This document shows positions 23,001-35,700 of a stretch of DNA of 64,000 nucleotides, piece after piece. The DNA comes from Lingula anatina. Taxonomy: Eukaryota; Brachiopoda; Lingulata; Lingulida; Lingulidae. Every line of letters starts with the position of its first letter. The first letter of the stretch is position 1. The position numbers were made by a program, and so were the translations under genes. Location of the stretch: contig NW_019774859.1 in NCBI RefSeq assembly GCF_001039355.2, forward strand, positions 369,797 through 433,796, in the 5' to 3' direction. The notes below the pieces were generated by a model. It did no database searches, was not told the origin of the DNA, and worked only from the letters and a program-made list of their open reading frames with translations.

Positions 23001-26000
23001 TTACCATTTATACGTTTGGTAGAAGAAGGAATCGCCGTGGTGATAATTGTCCCCGTTAATACTGCACTTTCCGTGTCCACGGTGGTGGTGGTGATTAGAG
23101 GTTGGTCGGTCTGGAAGGGAACTGACCATTACTAGGGATACATCTAACGCAAGGACATACTCGCAAAAGTCGAAAATTTAGACGGCTACAACCAGTGGCC
23201 TACTACATAGAGCCGACTTGGTATTTGATTTTACATGGTATTATTATGTAAAAAAGTTATACCAACGACTAGCCCACATTAGATGTCATAGCTGAATGTA
23301 AGTGTCAATACCAAGCAGTGGCACTTTTCTATTGAGGCACAGTTCAAAGACAGAAGAAAAAGGCGGTAAGCGGATTTTTGGCTCGTTTTGTAATCTTAAG
23401 TTTCGAATGCCATATTAGACATTTTGAAATATAATTTATATGAAGACCACCTGTTCGGTTCAAAATTGACTCCGCCTTAATCTCAACCTCGAAGTGCAAG
23501 CACCAGTGTGGTAGCTGTGACAGAGGATAACATGCCTCACAATCGAACTTACCTTTTCTGTCAATTTTTTTACACACTCCACTGTTGGGCACCCCTTTGT
23601 CTGGGTTTCCAGCCTCCACGATATGACACACAAAGCCGTGAGGGCAGAGAAGGGGCTCCTCGTCTCCCGTCACGGACGTACTGCAAGGCTCTTCTTCTGA
23701 AATATAACGCGAAATCCTTTTGGCTTAAATCCCGCCAGGTTTGCGGCTATGAGGATACCCCTTTCCTATTCCTACCTCACAGCTTCGTAATTAGAAATAT
23801 TTTTGTTCTTTATTTCACACAAAAATCGCGCCAAAACAAAACGAAAAAATTCTTTATCCACATGCCTCTCCCAACACCACCTCCCTTAGTAATATGGTAC
23901 ATCTCCCGACCGCCATCACTTACATTTTATCATCTTTTAAAAAAGCACAAACATATCACTACCTGGTTCCCATTTTCACGCCAACACCAACAAAGTTTTC
24001 AAATATTCTGCTGTAAGAATGCAACACACAGACATCTCTTTGTTTTCCCGGAAATTTGAGACTGAGGGTATAAATACAATTCAAGTACTAGTAACTACCT
24101 ATTTTTATTTTTAATTTCATAAAGTTTTAAAAGACATAGGCCTACCCGGTTCCTGCTCGTCCTCCATGGTCGGCACAAGCCACGAGAGCCCTACAAGTAT
24201 ATAATGTAATATAATTTAATTTTGATAATTTTAAATAAATTAAATTAAGTTAAAATGTCAAATAGTGTAGATGAAGAAAGTTCACTGTAAGTGTGACCCG
24301 TAAATGTTTATTTATTTATTTGTTTGCTTGTTTGTTGTTCATTCGTTCGTTCATTCACTCATTCACTCTCTCACTCACACACCCACCCACTCATTAATAA
24401 ATTTATCTGTTACTGACCTGTTCCCGTGTTCTTCTGTTTCCTCGGCGCTTTCACCCAGTCTACAACTACAACAGAAAGTGGTATTACGTCAGATTGTACA
24501 GTGAACGGAGACACACCGGGAAATTTGATCGGGCGAAGATTCAATTCAATTTCATTTCAAACATGAACGGCTAGAGATGAGATATAAGTTGGCAAGACGT
24601 GCAGTGTCTACTGTATGTGCTTTTTAGCCAAAAAAATGGGTACGAAATGCGGCAAAATGGGTGCCGATTTAATTTGTAGGGGGGGGGTATGACTGTATGG
24701 ATTGTTCCACCAGACAGATACCGATCGTGATTTACCTTAGTGTTTATTTTACCTTATTCAGGCACGTAGCCAGGGGGGTTTGGGGGGTTCGAAAGAACCA
24801 CCCTTTTTGCTGGGAAAAGGTCCACACTGGGTACAATTTGATCTATGTACTTGAGGATTTTATGGTAAAAGGTCCACTTTTTCAGAAAACGACCCCCTCC
24901 CTCTAAATTGCTGGCTACGGGCCTGTTATTCATATATGAATTCATTCGTTCAGTCTAGTACGCTACTGGACCAATATAACTTTATAGCTCCCTTTATTCG
25001 CCCAATCGCTTGAAACTTAATTTTACCGAATGATAAACATTCTAAAGAAATCTTTTTAAGGAGATANGACATGAGGGTCCTTTGTGGGTCGTGTAACTCT
25101 TTTAAAGACGATAATTTGGAAGATATGGAGATCCAAAATATCGCTTTCAATGGTTGTCGTATGACTTAAAATTGGCAATGCATTTTTGTTTGCTTCACTG
25201 GCGAAGTCAATTAAAGAACTGATGTCGCAATGATATGGAACATTTTATCAAAAGTTATTAAAACACGATTTTAATCCTTATTTTTATTTATCAGTCTGCA
25301 AAATAGGAAAAAAACTGATGAATAATGATTTAGAAAAAAATATTCCACATTAAATGTCAAGTCTGTATAATTTCTTGCTACCGTGGATTATTTTTTAAAC
25401 GAAAATAATTTAAAATTAAGTATAAAAGTTTCAAAAACTTAAGATAACTTTACCTACCGATAGGTGGAGTCACGTACATACAAGTACGCACACAACCGTT
25501 GAAACAGCATTTCTGACTAAACTGTCCACACTCGGTATCCAGTCGGCATTGTCTTGCTTGGCAGGGCCCTCTAGCGGCCTGTCCCCAGACTTTTGGGCAA
25601 GAAGTTAACGTTTTCCATGGACTGTCTCCTTGCATGGACTCTACATCCTGAATGATTTAATATTCAAAATACAGTCAAATAATTTATCTTAGATTATTGA
25701 AATGCAAATATTGGACGACCGCGGCATAGAAGAGCTAATTTTAGGTTCATGTGCTGTAAATGCCTACTTCTCAATCTGAACATTAATTTTATTCAGTGGT
25801 GGATTTAGAGGGGGGGTCAGGAGGTCTTGACCCCCTCCCCTTTAGTCTCTGAAAAAATTACAGTAATTTTTCCCTCTTGAAATTAGAATTTTGACGAACT
25901 GATGTATAGTTCTAAACCATACCAAATGGCTTCGTTCACCTTCTGAAATACCAAAACATTTTCGGGGCCCTTTAGCGGGCCCCGAACGCCACGCCAACGG

Positions 26001-26842
26001 GGACTCCCCCTTCGAATATTCCTAGATCCGCCCCTGTGTATTATATATAGCGGCTCATCCATTGTAAGGAATGGAAAGTAAATGCGCTATATAATTCTTA
26101 TTTGACAGATATGAAGCGAGGGTGAATAAAAAGAAAAATGGAGAGAGAGAGAGAGAGAGAGAGAGGGTTCTATAAAGGATAGCAGGTGCTTACTTGTCAG
26201 TATTTTTTTTTTTCAGATTTTGAAAATTTATTTCTAGCCGATCCCTGTTTACCTATCATCCCTCACAACATTAGCATCAGTTTATAAAAGTTCATTAATT
26301 TAATTCCACTTTGTAAAAAAAGTATCCAAGTTAAAATAAAATAATGTCGTTGATTTTAATGGCTATGCATGATTACTGGAAAAGTCTATCCACCCACAAA
26401 AAATTGAACCTCAGAATGCCCTCCCCTCTCTCTCTCTCTCTCTCTCTCTCGCTCTCTCATTCCCTTGCCCCAGTGCACTGTTAAAACCTTCAGCCCGCCT
26501 CTAGATCTATATTTTCATATCTCAGACCCAATCTATCCGAGTTTGGTTTAATGGTATGTTTTAATAAAGCTAAAACCACCATCCTCTCCATCCCGCAGTA
26601 TGTTTTTGTTAGGATTTAAAAACAAGGTTTTTGAGCGATGGTTTGAAACGAAATACTTGTTAGCAAATGCTGTGCATACTTCTGTCGCATACTCAGGGTT
26701 CATTTACTCATCGGTGGTTTTGGCTGTTTAAACTGTGTATATTTATATTGTGTTATATTATATGCCTTCTGCCATTTTTACTTTTTACAATGCCTTCAGA
26801 GGGAAAGAAAAAATGTCAAAATTACGAAAATTTTTCATAGCA

Positions 26843-26886
<44 letters not shown>

Positions 26887-27197
26887 CTGAATGCGGATAT
26901 AAATGGAGACCGTGCGCCTAAATTAGAGAAAAGATAAAAACCTGAATCGGGTCAAGTGAGCAGTGAGATAAGAAGCCGAAGGTGTAAATTCTTATTTTCT
27001 CCGCCCAAAACAGAATGAATCATAAAGCTCCACAATTTTTCCTTTCTTTAATAATAGCATCTTACCTCTTCTTCTAGCCAAAATTCTTTTTCCTTCACCG
27101 TCTCATCCCTTGCAGACGACAATTCTCCTCCAGTCTCTCTAGCAGACGACAGGTGAAGAAGCACGAGAAACGCGCTGAAAAGGACAACGTTGTTCAT
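23001..27197 (-). CDS. WFDC1: WFDC1-like secreted WAP four-disulfide-core protein; 6 coding exons
   Basis: Exons on the minus strand: 27197-27066, 25647-25458, 24465-24418, 24190-24146, 23696-23553, 23110-23001 (669 nt, 222 aa; human WFDC1 is 220 aa). Start ATG at 27197 gives a signal peptide (MNNVVLFSAFLVLLHLSSA). Exon 2 is a complete WAP domain with 8 cysteines (SCPKVWGQ, GPCQARQC, DTECGQF, KCCFNGCVRTC). It is followed by TPPIVVDWVKAPRK across exon 2/3, corresponding to the PPPPVLDW segment of the vertebrate protein. Exon 5 carries the second conserved cysteine module (EEPCSTSV, EPLLCPHGFVCHIVEAGNP, GVPNSGVCKK). Together these identify WFDC1 (ps20) rather than a generic WAP protein. The last exon encodes a His-rich tail (SNHHHHRGHGK) ending QTYKW. 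Expected to be secreted; vertebrate WFDC1 is described as a growth-modulating extracellular protein. Introns contain two MITEs and GA/TC microsatellites. Confidence 0.92.
24759..24925. mobile_element. TIR element of the CAGGCCCGTAGCC family, 167 bp, perfect 5-bp TSD
   Basis: Termini CAGGCACGTAGCCAG and CTGGCTACGGGCCTG, flanked by TTATT on both sides (24754-24758, 24926-24930). Inserted in intron 2 of the WFDC1-like gene. Very similar inside to the copy at 22562, in the same orientation. Confidence 0.88.
25794..26036. mobile_element. hAT-like MITE, about 243 bp, in WFDC1 intron 1
   Basis: Termini CAGTGGTGGATTTAG and CTAGATCCGCCCCTG; the interior has a cggggccc...gggccccg-type palindrome (cggggccctttagcgggccccg). 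Flanks do not give a convincing 8-bp duplication. Confidence 0.7.
26141..26885. repeat. Cluster of GA/TC microsatellites in WFDC1 intron 1
   Basis: (GA)n at 26141-26166, (TC)n at 26426-26458 and (GA)n at 26845-26885, alternating in orientation within 750 bp. Confidence 0.95.
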
Positions 27198-27989
27198 TGC
27201 GTTTTCTGCGTCGTCTGCACCTACATTGATGTGAATCACTCTCAAATTTCCAACAATGCCTGAATGATAATCCCTCTTCCCGCAGCGTTCGTTTTTCTTC
27301 TTTGTCCTTTTTATCAAATTACACCTCAGTTCACCTCAATAAGAAACCTATGGAAACAATGGCGCTGTTCCGGGTGATACCCCTGTACGAAACCGCCAGC
27401 TTTCACTCTGTCTATGCCCAAAAATCTGGGGTGGTTCCTCGCCGCCTTCCACTACCCTCACCTACTTCAACTCACTCAGCGCTCTCGTCTGCATCTTGAC
27501 TGTAATGTCTGATCCGGCGACCCGTAATCTTCAGACGATCTGGTCTTCTTTCAAATTACTCCCCCAAAATAAACAGCCACGTTTACACAGCGCTCAGCCC
27601 GGCGTTCCACCACAGACTAACTTGACTTAACCCGACTTTCTTCCCATCGGTACAACAATTTATCGTGTTGACATGAGATTGTTGTGTTATTGCACAAGTT
27701 AAGTCAAGACGCTGACTTGATTTGCTTGTGTCTATAGACATAACTAGTTGACTTGCATAGTTTCGTGTCGCTCTTTGAAATGTGTCTTTGTGTCTCGTGC
27801 TGTGGGCTTTAACATCACGCAAGGTCCCGTTTAATGGTGCGACACATTCTCTATCAACTGTGTCTCTTTATTCCCACGTCTTTCTGGAACGCCCCCATGA
27901 CACTTCGCTCTTCTCGATATAATAGCAGACTATAACACATCCAGGGGAGGTCACTGCGCACACTACCCCTCCTTAAGCCTTTGAGGTAC

Positions 27990-28918
27990 CCCTCCTCTCC
28001 CCCTCCTCTCTCTCCTCCCCTTCCTCACCCTTTTCTTTCTCCCTCCCTTCCTCTCTCTCCTCCCCTTCCTCACCCTTTTCCTTCTCCCTCCCTTCCTCAC
28101 CCTTTTCTTTCTCCNNNNNNNNNNNNNNNNNNNNNNNNNNNNNNNNNNNNNNNNNNNNNNNNNNNNNNNNNNNNNNNNNNNNNNNNNNNNNNNNNNNNNN
28201 NNNNNNNNNNNNNNNNNNNNNNNNNNNNNNNNNNNNNNNNNNNNNNNNNNNNNNNNNNNNNNNNNNNNNNNNNNNNNNNNNNNNNNNNNNNNNNNNNNNN
28301 NNNNNNNNNNNNNNNNNNNNNNNNNNNNNNNNNNNNNNNNNNNNNNNNNNNNNNNNNNNNNNNNNNNNNNNNNNNNNNNNNNNNNNNNNNNNNNNNNNNN
28401 NNNNNNNNNNNNNNNNNNNNNNNNNNNNNNNNNNNNNNNNNNNNNNNNNNNNNNNNNNNNNNNNNNNNNNNNNNNNNNNNNNNNNNNNNNNNNNNNNNNN
28501 NNNNNNNNNNNNNNNNNNNNNNNNNNNNNNNNNNNNNNNNNNNNNNNNNNNNNNNNNNNNNNNNNNNNNNNNNNNNNNNNNNNNNNNNNNNNNNNNNNNN
28601 NNNNNNNNNNNNNNNNNNNNNNNNNNNNNNNNNNNNNNNNNNNNNNNNNNNNNNNNNNNNNNNNNNNNNNNNNNNNNNNNNNNNNNNNNNNNNNNNNNNN
28701 NNNNNNNNNNNNNNNNNNNNNNNNNNNNNNNNNNNNNNNNNNNNNNNNNNNNNNNNNNNNNNNNNNNNNNNNNNNNNNNNNNNNNNNNNNNNNNNNNNNN
28801 NNNNNNNNNNNNNNNNNNNNNNNNNNTCCTTTTCCTTCTCCCTCCCTCCCTTCCTCACCCCCTCATCACCCCTCCTCTCCCTCCTCCTTTCAGCTCCCCA
28901 CCTCCCCTCCACCCTCCA
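27990..28918. repeat. Polypyrimidine (CCCTCCTTCCTCA-type) tract interrupted by assembly gap 28115-28826
   Basis: C/T-only tandem sequence (ccctcccttcctcacccttttc and variants) flanks a 712-N gap on both sides, so the gap almost certainly hides more of the same repeat. Long open frames across it are artefacts of composition. Confidence 0.93.
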
Positions 28919-29494
28919 CAAAAAAGTAAAAAAAACAAACTACAAAACAGCAAATATATATATAATCCCGTGACGTGCATCTTCGTATAAGTAAAATTTC
29001 CCCAGTCTGCTGTTTTATATTTTCCGATCGAAGGGAATTTAAATAATCCTGTTGTCATCAAAATCCCTATATCTGTGCTACCCTGTGCCTTGCGCTATGT
29101 CCAGTAGTCAGTATATATGTGACAATGCATACTGGAATAGTCATATTACGATAATTTATGAGGAAAAAGTTCATGAATTTGTTAACAAGAAATAAAATAT
29201 AAAAAGGTAGGTGTCGAGACAGATACGTTTATTTTTATTGCCGTTGTAATAAGGTGTCTAGCGATGCGTTTTGAAGGCGGGGTCTTTTTGATGACGTCTA
29301 TTGTGCTTAACAATAGCGGGAGGCAGTGCATGCAAAAAAAAAAAAAACCTCTTGTGCAAATGTAAGGTATTAGTGATGCAATTAAAACCTAAAATTTGCA
29401 ATTTAGATATACTTTTACCCATCACCAAATGAGATCAACTACTAAAGGCATTAAAGTTGTAATAGATTGTGATAAGGATACACAGGTATATTGT

Positions 29495-30234
29495 ACCCTC
29501 TACCAGGGCGACTGATAGATTTTTTATAGATATTCAATATAAATATAAATATTCACAGATATGTCTCTAGATAGACAGATGGTCATTTTGGATCTAAGAG
29601 CGCATTCTCAACGAATTAAGCCAGGCTTTACAAAGCCGGTGACCTAAAAATGGCGGACGTACATGAAAGAAAAACCGCCTAATCTTTTAATAGTCTCTCC
29701 GCCTCCCCACACGTCGTCCCTGCGGGGTACAGTAATTAAATCTCGGCTCCGTTCGCCATGCGGAAGCTACCTGAGAAATATTAAGTGCGCATGCTCATCA
29801 GTTAAACTCGTGGTGAAGAAAGCATGGCGGCTGAAGGCGATCGAAGGAAAAAAGCTCTTCTCTTCTATTATCTTTGAAAACAGAGACGAAAAAGGAATAA
29901 TTTGGCCCGTAGAGCAGCAATGATTCGACTATCTACGGAGATAATATCACCAGAGATATTCACGGAAATATTAATGTTCGGAGCCGAGATTTAATTACTG
30001 TACCCCGCAGGGACGACGTGTGGGGAGGCGTGTGAGAGGCGGAGAGACTTTTAAAAGATTAGGCGGTTTTTCTTTCATGTACGTCCGCCATTTTTAGGTC
30101 ACCGGCTTTGTAAAGCCTGGCTTAATTCGTTGAGAATGCGCTCTAAGTCTTAGAACCAAATGGCCATCTATCTATCTAGAGATATATACATGTGAATATC
30201 TATAAAAAATCTATCAGTCGCCCTGGTAGAGGGT
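29495..30234. mobile_element. Long-arm foldback transposon (Mutator-like), 740 bp, 11-bp TSD
   Basis: Starts ACCCTCTACCAGGGCGACTG and ends CAGTCGCCCTGGTAGAGGGT. Inverted arms are about 245-260 bp and highly similar (for example gaattaagccaggctttaca / tgtaaagcctggcttaattc). Flanked by a perfect 11-bp direct repeat AGGTATATTGT (29484-29494, 30235-30245). Long arms plus a 9-11-bp duplication fit Mutator-like elements. The unique centre (about 29755-29975) has an NRF1-like word (tgcgcatgctc) and a strong-context start codon (gcATGGCGGC at 29824) followed by 17 codons, a TGA, then a further open stretch. The arms contain an AAAATGGCGG (YY1-like) word. A short relative is at 60367. Confidence 0.85.
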
Positions 30235-32793
30235 AGGTATATTGTGCAAAGAAGCGTTCACTTCCAAACCAATTTTTTTTGCCCAAACACGTCTTGACTA
30301 TAAAAGTCGAGTAAGCTCAATATGGTATCCTTTTACAAATACTGATAGACATTTAGGGCCTACTCATATATTTACTTCCCCCTGCTAAGTTTTAAAATTA
30401 TTTACTAATGCAGTTAATATACTCCTATAGCCTTAGCCTCCAGACGAGATGTGAGTGTTAAAGTAATTCGATTGTAATAGTCTGAGACCACTACACGATA
30501 TTATATAATGTAAAACTAATATTCTTATCCCTTACTAAATCACCGTGGCAGACATCTTTGACATATCGGTCAGCTCTTTGCTTCGTGATATCTCCGAAAT
30601 GGATGTCTTTAAATTAAAGTCAAAAATTGAGCTATTATATGCATTTTGGAATAAAATTAATCCAAAAGGCGATTATTTTCCTACAAAATATTGACGCTAT
30701 AGTGGCTTAATCGGGTTAAAAGATCTTTCACTTGAATAGAATATATGTCTTGACGATAATACGTTTTGGCGGGTTAGTCACGCACAGACGACACCTTATC
30801 ACAGAGCCCCGTAAGGGACAATGCAGCAGACGATATTCAATCAGATTGTCGCGGAAGCGAGGAACGTGATTCAGAACCAGTCAGACGACTTTAATTTCAC
30901 AAAAACAGAAGGAGGGACACAAAAACCCCTCATTAAAAGCACTCCGGGACTCCGAGCAAACTCTCATGTTGATCCTCGAACAGCCCATCGGCATAAGCGA
31001 AGTCTATATTTTCCCCCTTAGTGTTACACTTCCCCAGGTGCATAGAAAGTATGTGTGTGGAAAGGGGAAGGGAGTTAACCATTCAGAAAAAAACTAAAAA
31101 AAAAAGAAAAAAATTGCGAGAAGGGTGGGGGGGGGGGGGGACTGGCAAAATTCATGTAGCCCCCCCCTCCCCCCAGCCCCCCGCCAGCCAACTTGAAGTA
31201 TGACATCTTTTGAGCGGAGACTTGATATTATTGAAATATGTATTTCGTCCCTCCCCCCTGCCTCTTGCACGTAGTACTAGCATCGTTTTACCTTTCTCTG
31301 TGGATGGGTCAGCAGTTGAAAACTGCTGCATCTACGCAAACAGTAAGTTATACAAAACGAAAACAAATCACCATTTTGTCTTTGTCACCTTTTTTATTTT
31401 CCTTGCGCAACAGGGATGATCAAAACGATCGCGAGTGAACACATTGTAAGGCTTCGGATTATGTACATAGCATTTGCAAGTTATATACAATATGTGAAAT
31501 GTGTTAGCAGTTAATACCTTTTTTAAAAGTACATCTCAGAGCGTCCTATGGGCGAAGCAGACGTAAATGACAACAAATCATGTGACGAACCGTGGCACTT
31601 TGGCGCACACTGTTGAACTACACGTGATGTTTGAATACGATAGCTGACAGTCAACACTTCTCCGTTTGGAAACCTATTTTTGCAAACCATGTACAACGTC
31701 ACGTCTGACCAAAATTATTCTCATGTGCCAGTTATTTTGCATTTTATCAGTTACAAAATCTAGGTGAGCAAGTAATAGATCACTTTTACTAAATACGTAA
31801 TGCACTTTTGCCGATTACCCTAAAAAGGCATTCCAGCATCCATCTGTATTTTTGAGATAGTCGGAACATTAACATTCTATTTCATGGAAAAAACGTGTGT
31901 CATGTTAATTTGTTCATTCATTGCGAATTGCTTACTTATCATCCTTTGCCATTCATATATACAACCGTCTTTACCGACATATAAATAACACACGTAAATT
32001 CTTCTATACAACTTTAACATATGTACAGCAATATTTTACAAGTTGCAGTGTAACTGCTTCGAATTATGCTTCATTGGCAAGACCTGGCCATAACATAGTG
32101 CGACTATAGATAATTTCTCGCAACTGTTACTTATATCATAAATGCAAAATCATATCTATCTAAGCGCAACTGAAAACATTCACTGAAGCAGTTGCAATTA
32201 TATTAAATCGACACCATTCAATTGTTCTTGCGTCCGTGAACACAACAACCGGTTTGACCAATTGTGTGCAATCGCTTATAATAAACATGGTCACCTTTTG
32301 GGCATCCAATCATATTACGACTTTTGGATCCATCCTTTTTTATTTCAAGTTCGTAATTATAACTTGGAACGTCTAACAATAGGAAAACTCCGTTATTGCG
32401 CCTTGAGCGTCCTTGTTTTTACACCCTAAGTGAATCTGTGAATTTTATGGGCGATTTAACCCAAATTTGTTTCCGTCATAAAAACGCACAGTACACGTAA
32501 TCGCTTGTAAGTGTGCACCAAGTCCATACGTCAGCAGCGTTTTAGGGCAGGAAGAGGCAGATCAGCGAGTACTACGTACTGCACAGCGAAGCGGGGCGAT
32601 ATAAGCCAAGAGGATCGACCGCTGTTTCATTTGTGCTTCAAAAAATAAGAAAAGCTGCTATGCTCCTGCTCAAAGGTCTCAATATGACGGTCACTTCAAC
32701 AGCGAGACGACTGTATTTGGGAGAATCTTGTTCTGGCTTCATAAACTAGAGTCCTCTCTCTCTCTCCGTTGCTAGTTTCGATTACATGTTATT

Positions 32794-35700
32794 TTATTGT
32801 GTAGATTGTTGTCTGGAAGACTTTCTTCTGTTCTTTCTTCTCCTCCCTCGCCTGGGAGACTGGTCTTCTGTAATAAATAAAATGGGAATTTAATAAGAGG
32901 TTCAAAATAAATAAATGCGACAGATTCAGAAAGGTACATCTTAACTAAAACAAAATAAGTTTTGACACTGTTTTTACACAAAATATACCCAACAATTAAT
33001 AAAACTACGGCCTTGAATGAAACTTCCCTCATGGCGAATTCTTAAAGATAATAAGATACGTAACAGAAGTTATAGCGTAATTTACAATTTTTCACGATAG
33101 TTGGCGTACCTGAGCAAACTCGACAGCACGAACCTTCTACCTTCTTCTTTCGCCTACAAGAAAGTTTTGGACATCTTGGCCGCCTGCATTTCGCATTTCC
33201 ATTCTGAAAAAAACAGGATTAAATTATTCACCTTAGAAAATACGAGAAAAACACAAACCTGTTTAACTTATGATTGAGCAAGAATATCACGTTAAAGAAA
33301 AAAAAACAAATAACTCACTAACTCCAAACAATTATCAGCTTTATAACCAAATTCACATCATTGTGGGTTAAGTTTACATCAATATTAAAGTCGAAAGTCG
33401 AATCATTAAATCACACATATCATAAAATCGCCAAATAAAAAGTGATGGCCGGCGGGGGTGAGGAAGGGGTATTGTTATAAACCCCCCCCCCCTCCGCTTC
33501 ACCTTTAATCACAGGAAACTGCCAAATTGACAGAACGACGCACAAACATACCTTGCATTTACACGTCACACACTTAATGGCCCCCAGCGAGTGTACCCTC
33601 GGGTTCCACTCCGCACCGTTCTCGTAGTAACTCTCCCCAACCCGGCAGCCTGCTTTAGTCCCATCTCGCTGCATCTTTGGCTGGTCGACCACACTGTTTG
33701 CAGGGGGCGCTGTCACTTCTGCAATAGATAAATGTATGTGAGTGAGGTGGGTGCGGTCTTAAACAAAAACTGTGGAGCATAAATGCATTTTATGCATTAA
33801 ACGATCTTTTAAAGAATTACATAACCCTTGTTATGAAACATCATATGGCGTTTGACAGGAAGACCCAAATGTGCGTTGTCGGTTTCAATAATGCAAAAGA
33901 CATATAGGAATGACAAATTATGGAGAAAATGTTGAAATATTAAGAGCACTTAACATAAGATTTACCACTGAGAATAGGAAATGCTATTAGCTATGGAATA
34001 ACACACTCAAAGTCTTTGAACATACCTGGACAAACTTTACAACAATCTGTCTCCCGAACCCTGATGGCGTCTTGTTCGGAACATGTCAGAGGCGGGCAGC
34101 TCAGTTTGGTGCAGTTGTATTCGTTCTTTCCCGGCTTAAGTAGAAATAGAATAAACAGTTATTACATGCAGGATTTTGTAATGCTTATTGGTATCTCAAT
34201 TTTAGTTGCCGTGGTTGTTGTTGCTTGTGTGTGTGTGTGCATGCGTGCGTGTGTGTGAGTGACTGCGTGTGCGTGTGCGTGTGTGTGTGCATGTGTGTAT
34301 ATAAAATAGACTCCTATTTCATTAAGTTTTCAGGAATCTGAAATGAGCACTGTATGGTATCGAAACTGAGAAAATTAATTATTTCTTTAACTAACATCAA
34401 CAGATTCGTTCATAAATAACGTTTACAGACACATACTGTGAAAATGCATTCAACAAAAATAAACCTACCACGCAAGAGCAGACTGCGCAGACGACAAAAC
34501 CAAACGGGTGTACGTAAGGGTGCCATGGGGTATCCGCGTTGTGCCACTTTTTGTCGCCGGGAAAGTAACATTGGTCACTTGGGGACACTCTCTTCTCTAA
34601 AAACAGAATCAAAAGGAAAGGAATATATAAATCGTCACATTTTCTTTATCCTAGATGACATACACAAAATGCTTTTAGAAACTTTCTCTTAAAACAAGGT
34701 GTTTTCGACTTCAAATGACCTTCATACAATGCTATTTCTGTTAAAGAGTTAAGCTATCATTACCTGGAGGAAATAGAAATTTATACAGTGTGTTTGCAGA
34801 CGTTAACCTTAAGCTCTTTATATAAACAGATATGTTTACCAAAGCCTGTAATTATACGACCGTTTACGTAAACCCAGGTATCAAATGCGGCGATGCATCA
34901 CAAGAAGTCTTTAGCGTTTGAATAATCTTAACACGAACTTTAGCAATCGGATTCTGAAATGCACACTGAGGCACATACAACTTCCACAAATAGAATGTGT
35001 ACATTATTTTTTGTTTTTTTTTTTCTTTCTATCTTGACATTTGGCTAACAGTCTGAGTCAGTCTAAAACTCACCACCTACGTTTTCATTTTAAGGGCACT
35101 TGACAGAATTCAATTTGTGTCGTACATTTTACATATCGTCTCAAGAAATTATTTTTTCATCATAATCATCATTTTCATTACTGGCGAACCAAATCCAGTG
35201 CCATTTCATCACATTGTGGCAGTTGTGCCTGAAGTGCAAATTGCGGTAGTTGTGACTTACCATTCTGTACACACGTGGGGCAGCACTCTCCAGGAAGTGT
35301 CACCGGGTTGTCACACTGGGCTGCGGGACAGATGACGGCCTGGCACTGGGTTTGTCCACGCTGTAAGGTACACAATAAGATAGTAAGTTTATATGGAACA
35401 CCCTGAGCTAAATAACCGTCAAACCTCGTGAAACTCATTGAGAAAATAACCGCTTGCTTTGTCGTATTCGATACTTGAAACCTGTGAGAGCAAACCTTTG
35501 TTTCGGACAATGTATTTATTGATTTTTAACGCCTTAATGCTGTAATAAAGCGTGTATCTCTGACCGTCTAAAAATTAAACCAATCGGTCTAACTTTTTTT
35601 ATTGCCCATGTGTTATGTGTAACGTACCTTGCAACTGCAAGTGGTGCAGACATCAGTTTTGTTTGGTACCCATGTTTCGCCATCTTCATAAAGCATGCCC

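Larger units (their letters stand above)
27198..32793. other. Intergenic region between WFDC1-like and chordin genes
   Basis: No supported gene. From 27.2 to 27.9 kb: WFDC1 upstream sequence, including a nested inverted repeat at about 27616-27712. From 27.99 to 28.92 kb: polypyrimidine tract interrupted by a 712-bp gap. From 29.50 to 30.23 kb: large foldback transposon. At 30540-30690 an ATG-poor frame on the plus strand (VADIFDISVSSLLRDISEMD...) looks peptide-like but is isolated. The rest is AT-rich and unremarkable. Minus-strand AATAAA at 32344-32339 could serve chordin. Confidence 0.5.

Noticed and set aside
27981-28973. Long open frames across 28 kb on both strands
   Set aside because: They run through 712 N and a polypyrimidine repeat; open only because the tract lacks A and G.
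30540-30695. Plus-strand frame VADIFDISVSSLLRDISEMD with no upstream ATG
   Set aside because: About 50 codons, no splice context and not recognised; could be chance.
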